Under the pieces are notes generated by a model. It had not been told where the DNA came from, made no database searches, and saw nothing but the letters and a program-made list of their open reading frames with translations. Positions 60,933-64,000 of a stretch of 64,000 nt of DNA are shown piece by piece; positions within the stretch are counted from its first letter, which is position 1; each line of letters begins with the position of its first letter. The DNA is from Arenibacter echinorum (GTDB taxonomy: Bacteria > Bacteroidota > Bacteroidia > Flavobacteriales > Flavobacteriaceae): assembly GCF_003259375.1 (NCBI RefSeq), contig NZ_QLLN01000003.1:672955-736954 (forward strand), written 5' to 3'. The translations under genes and the position numbers were made by a program.

Positions 60933-62216
60933 TTACTCCAAAATAGCCTGGTATACCAAACTTCTAAGCTTAGCGTGATCGTCTATTCCGTTGGTGGGTA
61001 TAAGTTGCTTAAAATAAACAACTACAAGCTCTTCCACGGGGTCTGCCCAATAAGTGGACCCGTATGCTCCGCCCCATTCAAAAGTGCCTACAGAACCAGG
61101 CTCTCCCCTTTCACCTACGTTTTTTGTTATGGAGAAGCCGAGACCAAAGCCCGAACCATTTCTACTGCCATAAGGTATGCCCCGAACGTCAACGTGATCG
61201 GCAATCATTAACTCAACGGTTTTCGGGGACAATATCCTATTTCCGTTAAATTCACCTCCATTCAACATCATTTGTAAAAATTTGGCATAATCCATAGCAG
61301 TTGAAACAAGACCGGCCCCGCCCGAAAAGCTTTTTCGGGGCCCTTTTACGTAGTGGCCCTGGCCTATACCCAAACCGGGATCCGGAGACCTTTCCAAAGG
61401 CTTTCCTTCATAAGCCATGTAGGAAGTTGCCAACCTGTCCGCTTTGTTTTTTGGCAAATAAAAGTAAGTGTCTGTCATTCCTATGGGTTCCAGAATTCTT
61501 TCTTTAATAAATTCATCCAAAGTTTTACCTGAGGTTTTTTGAACAATTACACCCAAAATATCTGTATTGTAGCCATATACAAACCGTTCACCGGGCTGTG
61601 CATCCATAGGTAATTTGGCCATTCGGGCAATGGTCAGTTCAATGGGCTCGTTACGGTCGGCAAAATACCAGTTCTGTATCCCTGCTTCTTCCCATTCTTT
61701 TTTTGCCGGACCATTGCCGTACCCAATACCAGCTGTATGGGTCAATAAATCCCTTATGGTTATGGAACGGTTTGCCCTAACCACATCGTAGCCGCCATCA
61801 TCACGCACATTGGCTACTGTTGTTTCATTCCATTCCGGCAAATATTTTCCTATTGGGTCTGAAATCAATAGTTTTCCTTCTTCCTGCAAGATCATGGCTG
61901 CAACGCTTATAATGGCCTTTGTTTGTGATGCAATCCTAAATATGGCGTCATTGGTCATCTTTTTCCCTGCCTCCATATCGCTTTCCCCAAACGCCTTATG
62001 ATAAATCACTTTGCCCTTTCTGGCAACCAGCGCAACATTTCCCGACATTTTACCGTCTTTAACATACTGCTCCAACGTAGTCGATAGTCGCTCCAACCTC
62101 TCCGAAGACATCCCCACCTCCTCTGGCAGGGCCGTAGCTAAATTTTGAGCTTGGGAATAGGATAGCAAGAATAGAAATCCTAACAATAGAATGTGACCTT
62201 TGAATAATTTTACCAT
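60933..62216 (-). CDS. Beta-lactamase-fold serine hydrolase (class C/esterase-like)
   Basis: The 427-residue protein has a signal peptide (LSYSQAQN) and a beta-lactamase-related serine hydrolase domain. The SxxK motif is SQTK in FRIASQTKAIIS (about residue 95), YGYNTD gives the YxN motif, and the HVDVRGIPYGSRNG / GTFEWGGAYGS region supplies the third box. Family members are esterases or D-alanyl-D-alanine carboxypeptidase-like enzymes. The substrate is unknown. It stands alone. Confidence 0.9.
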   Translation of the reverse strand: MVKLFKGHILLLGFLFLLSYSQAQNLATALPEEVGMSSERLERLSTTLEQYVKDGKMSGNVALVARKGKVIYHKAFGESDMEAGKKMTNDAIFRIASQTKAIISVAAMILQEEGKLLISDPIGKYLPEWNETTVANVRDDGGYDVVRANRSITIRDLLTHTAGIGYGNGPAKKEWEEAGIQNWYFADRNEPIELTIARMAKLPMDAQPGERFVYGYNTDILGVIVQKTSGKTLDEFIKERILEPIGMTDTYFYLPKNKADRLATSYMAYEGKPLERSPDPGLGIGQGHYVKGPRKSFSGGAGLVSTAMDYAKFLQMMLNGGEFNGNRILSPKTVELMIADHVDVRGIPYGSRNGSGFGLGFSITKNVGERGEPGSVGTFEWGGAYGSTYWADPVEELVVVYFKQLIPTNGIDDHAKLRSLVYQAILE

Positions 62217-62425
62217 GGTTTTTAAAAATTTGATTAGTTACTCTTTTAAACAAGACTAAAAGTTATTCTTTTTTTTGGTTTTAAAAAACATATTTAAACA
62301 GAACAAACTTGTACAAATTGGGTCAAAAAAAAATAGTACATAAATCCAATAATCGTTTGGATTAATATGTACTATCCCTTAAAATCTACAATAACCCAAG
62401 TCCATTATAGAAATTGACTTGAATA

Positions 62426-62881
62426 TTAGATTTTCTTTACACGTACTGCATTCATACCTTTCATCCCCTTTTCAAGTTCAAAGGAAACCTTGTCATTTTC
62501 AGCAATCTCATCTATGAGCCCACTAACATGGGTAAAATACTTTTCTTGATTTTCGGTGTCGATTATAAATCCAAATCCCTTGGAAGTATCAAAGAAAGAT
62601 ACTTTTCCATTTCTAACAGGATCGAATTCCTCAACATCGCTATCATCCCTTTTAGGTACCCCTATTTCTATGGTAGAAGCATCTATTTTTATTTTTTTAG
62701 AGGGATCTGGCGGAGTATCCGTTAAATTTCCGTCGTGATCAACATAGGCAAATTGGATACCCGGTCCGTTTTCCTTCGACTCCAATTTACGGGCCTCCTT
62801 TTTCTTTTGTTTCTCCTCGCGCTTTTTTAGACGCTTCTTTTCTTTTTCACTTTTACTATACGTTTGTTGCGATTTTGCCAT
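62426..62881 (-). CDS. Cold-shock-domain protein with charged N-terminal coil
   Basis: The 151-residue protein has a strongly basic and charged N-terminus (EKKRLKKREEKQKKKEARKL, about residues 13-32), which is likely coiled or disordered, then a cold-shock domain from about residue 90: GKVSFFDTSKGFGFIIDTE with RNP1 KGFGFI, and KYFTHVSGLIDEIAEND with RNP2. It binds RNA and may link to other factors through its tail. It is a larger relative of the CspA protein at 25601, with no operon partner. Confidence 0.88.
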   Translation of the reverse strand: MAKSQQTYSKSEKEKKRLKKREEKQKKKEARKLESKENGPGIQFAYVDHDGNLTDTPPDPSKKIKIDASTIEIGVPKRDDSDVEEFDPVRNGKVSFFDTSKGFGFIIDTENQEKYFTHVSGLIDEIAENDKVSFELEKGMKGMNAVRVKKI

Positions 62882-63370
62882 TGTTTTTTTTAAGGTTATA
62901 AATTGTAAATCTCGTCTGAGCAGCGGTTGAAATACTAAACGAGTGTTTGAAAAAGAAAAATGAATCTAATTTTATCTACCCAAGAATTTAGTAGCAGCAA
63001 TGGTGATTACAGGTCAATGCGCAACTCTTTAAACTTCAACAAATATAAGGCTAGTATTTCAAATATTTTAATTTAGTCCCCCAATTTTTTATCTCCATTA
63101 AAGAAAAATGAGCATGATTTTCAGGATTTTGGGATAAAAAACAAGAAATTGCAACTTCTGTATTAATTCTTCTTTAAAATTACCTCGTCCAATACCAATA
63201 CTATAAGCTACCGCTTACTTCAAATCACAAAGCAATACCCTTGCTTCCAGTAATAAACCCGTTCATATAGTCCTCTTTTCTAAGTGTTTGCTTCATTTTT
63301 TGGGATTTTTTCTTACAATTCACCTCAAAATTGCTTAACTTCTAAGCATATTAACTCAAAAAACTCACAT
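62882..63370. other. Intergenic region upstream of a TonB receptor
   Basis: These 489 bases hold no gene I can support. The last 120 bases are T-rich on the plus strand, with AAGTGTTTGCTTC, a near-match to a -7 box, about 85 bases before the receptor ATG. No palindrome of note is seen. Confidence 0.4.
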
Positions 63371-64000
63371 ATGAAAAAGTATTACTTTATTGCTTTGATT
63401 TTCATTTTTGGGATGGTTGGTTTTACCAACGCCCAAGTAACGGGATCAGTTTTGGATGAAGAGGGAACACCATTGCCCGGTGCATCCATAGTAATTAAAG
63501 GAACCACAACAGGTGCAACCACGGATTTTGATGGGAACTTTACCATTGAGGCTTCCATGGGCGACATTTTAGTGGTTTCATATATTGGATTCGAGACCTT
63601 ACAGGTCACGGTCAACAATACCGTAATGGACATACGTCTTACTTCGGGTCTAGCCTTGTCGGAGGTAATTATTGTTGGCTCCCGTAATCCCAATAGAACT
63701 GCTACTGAAAGTACGGTTCCCGTAGATGTCATAGACATGAAGGAACTGAATAATGTGGCTCCCCAGGTAAATCTAAACCAGATATTAAATTATGTGGCAC
63801 CATCCTTTACCTCCAATACCCAGACCATTTCGGACGGTACAGATCATATTGATCCGGCCTCCCTTAGAGGCTTGGGACCAGATCAGGTTTTAGTGTTGAT
63901 CAATGGCAAAAGAAGGCATACCTCTTCTTTGATCAATGTAAACGGGACATTTGGTAGAGGAAGTGTAGGAACAGATTTAAATGCGATCCCTGCAGCTGCC
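63371..64000 (+). CDS. TonB-dependent receptor, N-terminal part (cut by window edge)
   Basis: Only the first 210 residues are in the window. A signal peptide (FIFGMVGFTNAQ) precedes a CarboxypepD_reg-like domain (VTGSVLDEEGTPLPGASIVI, then TTTGATTDFDGNFTIEASMG and LVVSYIGFETLQ, about residues 22-95). The plug domain starts near TESTVPVDVIDM and contains SLRGLGPDQVLVLINGKRRH (about residues 166-185). It resembles a SusC-like or siderophore-type receptor; the class cannot be decided because the barrel is missing. The start is the ATG at 63371. Confidence 0.9.
   Translation, partial: MKKYYFIALIFIFGMVGFTNAQVTGSVLDEEGTPLPGASIVIKGTTTGATTDFDGNFTIEASMGDILVVSYIGFETLQVTVNNTVMDIRLTSGLALSEVIIVGSRNPNRTATESTVPVDVIDMKELNNVAPQVNLNQILNYVAPSFTSNTQTISDGTDHIDPASLRGLGPDQVLVLINGKRRHTSSLINVNGTFGRGSVGTDLNAIPAAA

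Noticed and set aside
63382..63738. A 118-codon minus-strand open frame at the right edge
   Set aside because: It is antisense to the CarboxypepD_reg-like and plug region of a TonB receptor, whose conserved motifs identify the coding strand.
1..64000. CRISPR array, prophage, insertion sequence, rRNA or tRNA genes
   Set aside because: I found no evenly spaced identical repeats with unique spacers, no transposase, integrase or phage structural gene, and no cloverleaf-like sequence on reading both strands. A short or divergent tRNA could still be missed by eye.

Overview
The window looks like chromosome of a marine-type member of the Bacteroidetes, most likely family Flavobacteriaceae. The evidence is AT-rich DNA, SusC/TonB-type outer-membrane receptors with an N-terminal CarboxypepD_reg-like domain, lipoproteins, -7 promoter boxes of the TAnnTTTG type with few strong Shine-Dalgarno sequences, many AraC-type regulators, and short GC-richer intergenic repeats built on CTCGACTGCGCT. 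I see no rRNA, tRNA, CRISPR array, phage module or insertion sequence. The genus cannot be fixed from the sequence alone.

Layout. 1-2.4 kb: an AraC regulator followed by two small membrane proteins and an NmrA-like NAD(P)-binding protein cut by the window edge. 2.6-4.05 kb: a secreted CotH-type lipoprotein. 4.2-8.4 kb: two luciferase-like (BA3436-type) flavin oxidoreductases, one broken by a one-base deletion, with DoxX and an SDR between them and degraded gene tails around them. 8.4-16.2 kb: cupin (DUF4437), nitroreductase, AraC, MFS carrier, Tat-exported Gfo/Idh/MocA oxidoreductase, RidA, quinone-oxidoreductase-type MDR, and a cysteine-free ArsC-fold protein. 16.2-24.8 kb: a repeat cluster, NagX-like membrane protein, OsmC, an AhpD-like peroxidase and AraC (peroxide/electrophile defence), the AguA/AguB agmatine-to-putrescine pair, and a TetR / metallo-hydrolase operon. 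25-30.3 kb: an RNA/cold-shock neighbourhood (J-KTSC protein, CspA, an SDR with a basic zinc-ribbon N-terminus, two DEAD-box helicases). 30.5-37.5 kb: intradiol dioxygenase, TonB-dependent receptor with its AraC neighbour, and a TetR-MDR-DJ-1 electrophile operon. 37.7-46.6 kb: DUF4382 lipoprotein, SnoaL-like protein, Dcp-type M3 peptidase, DUF2784, PhyH dioxygenase, berberine-bridge-type FAD oxidase, cupin, and a DUF4242/cyclase-like/AraC fusion. 46.8-53.8 kb: metal homeostasis, with a ferrous iron operon whose FeoB is split in two and whose first gene is a membrane-anchored DtxR-FeoA protein, then a sugar-phosphate-isomerase-like protein, a P1B-4-type metal ATPase and its Fur-family regulator. 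54-64 kb: hydrolase, RluE-like pseudouridine synthase, Pcm, DUF1080, topoisomerase III, FKBP, beta-lactamase-fold hydrolase, a cold-shock-domain protein, and the start of a second TonB receptor.

Recurring themes are redox and electrophile detoxification units, each beside its own AraC or TetR regulator, and metal handling. The observations I consider most worth following are: the split FeoB with a membrane-anchored DtxR-FeoA protein and a 22-bp palindrome over its promoter; the DUF4242-cyclase-AraC fusion whose cyclase core has lost its metal aspartates; the ArsC-fold protein without a single cysteine; a 32-bp near-perfect palindrome before the 33.9-kb AraC gene; and a 73-bp element shared by the upstream regions of the CotH and luciferase-like genes. 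No complete novel defence or biosynthetic system is evident.
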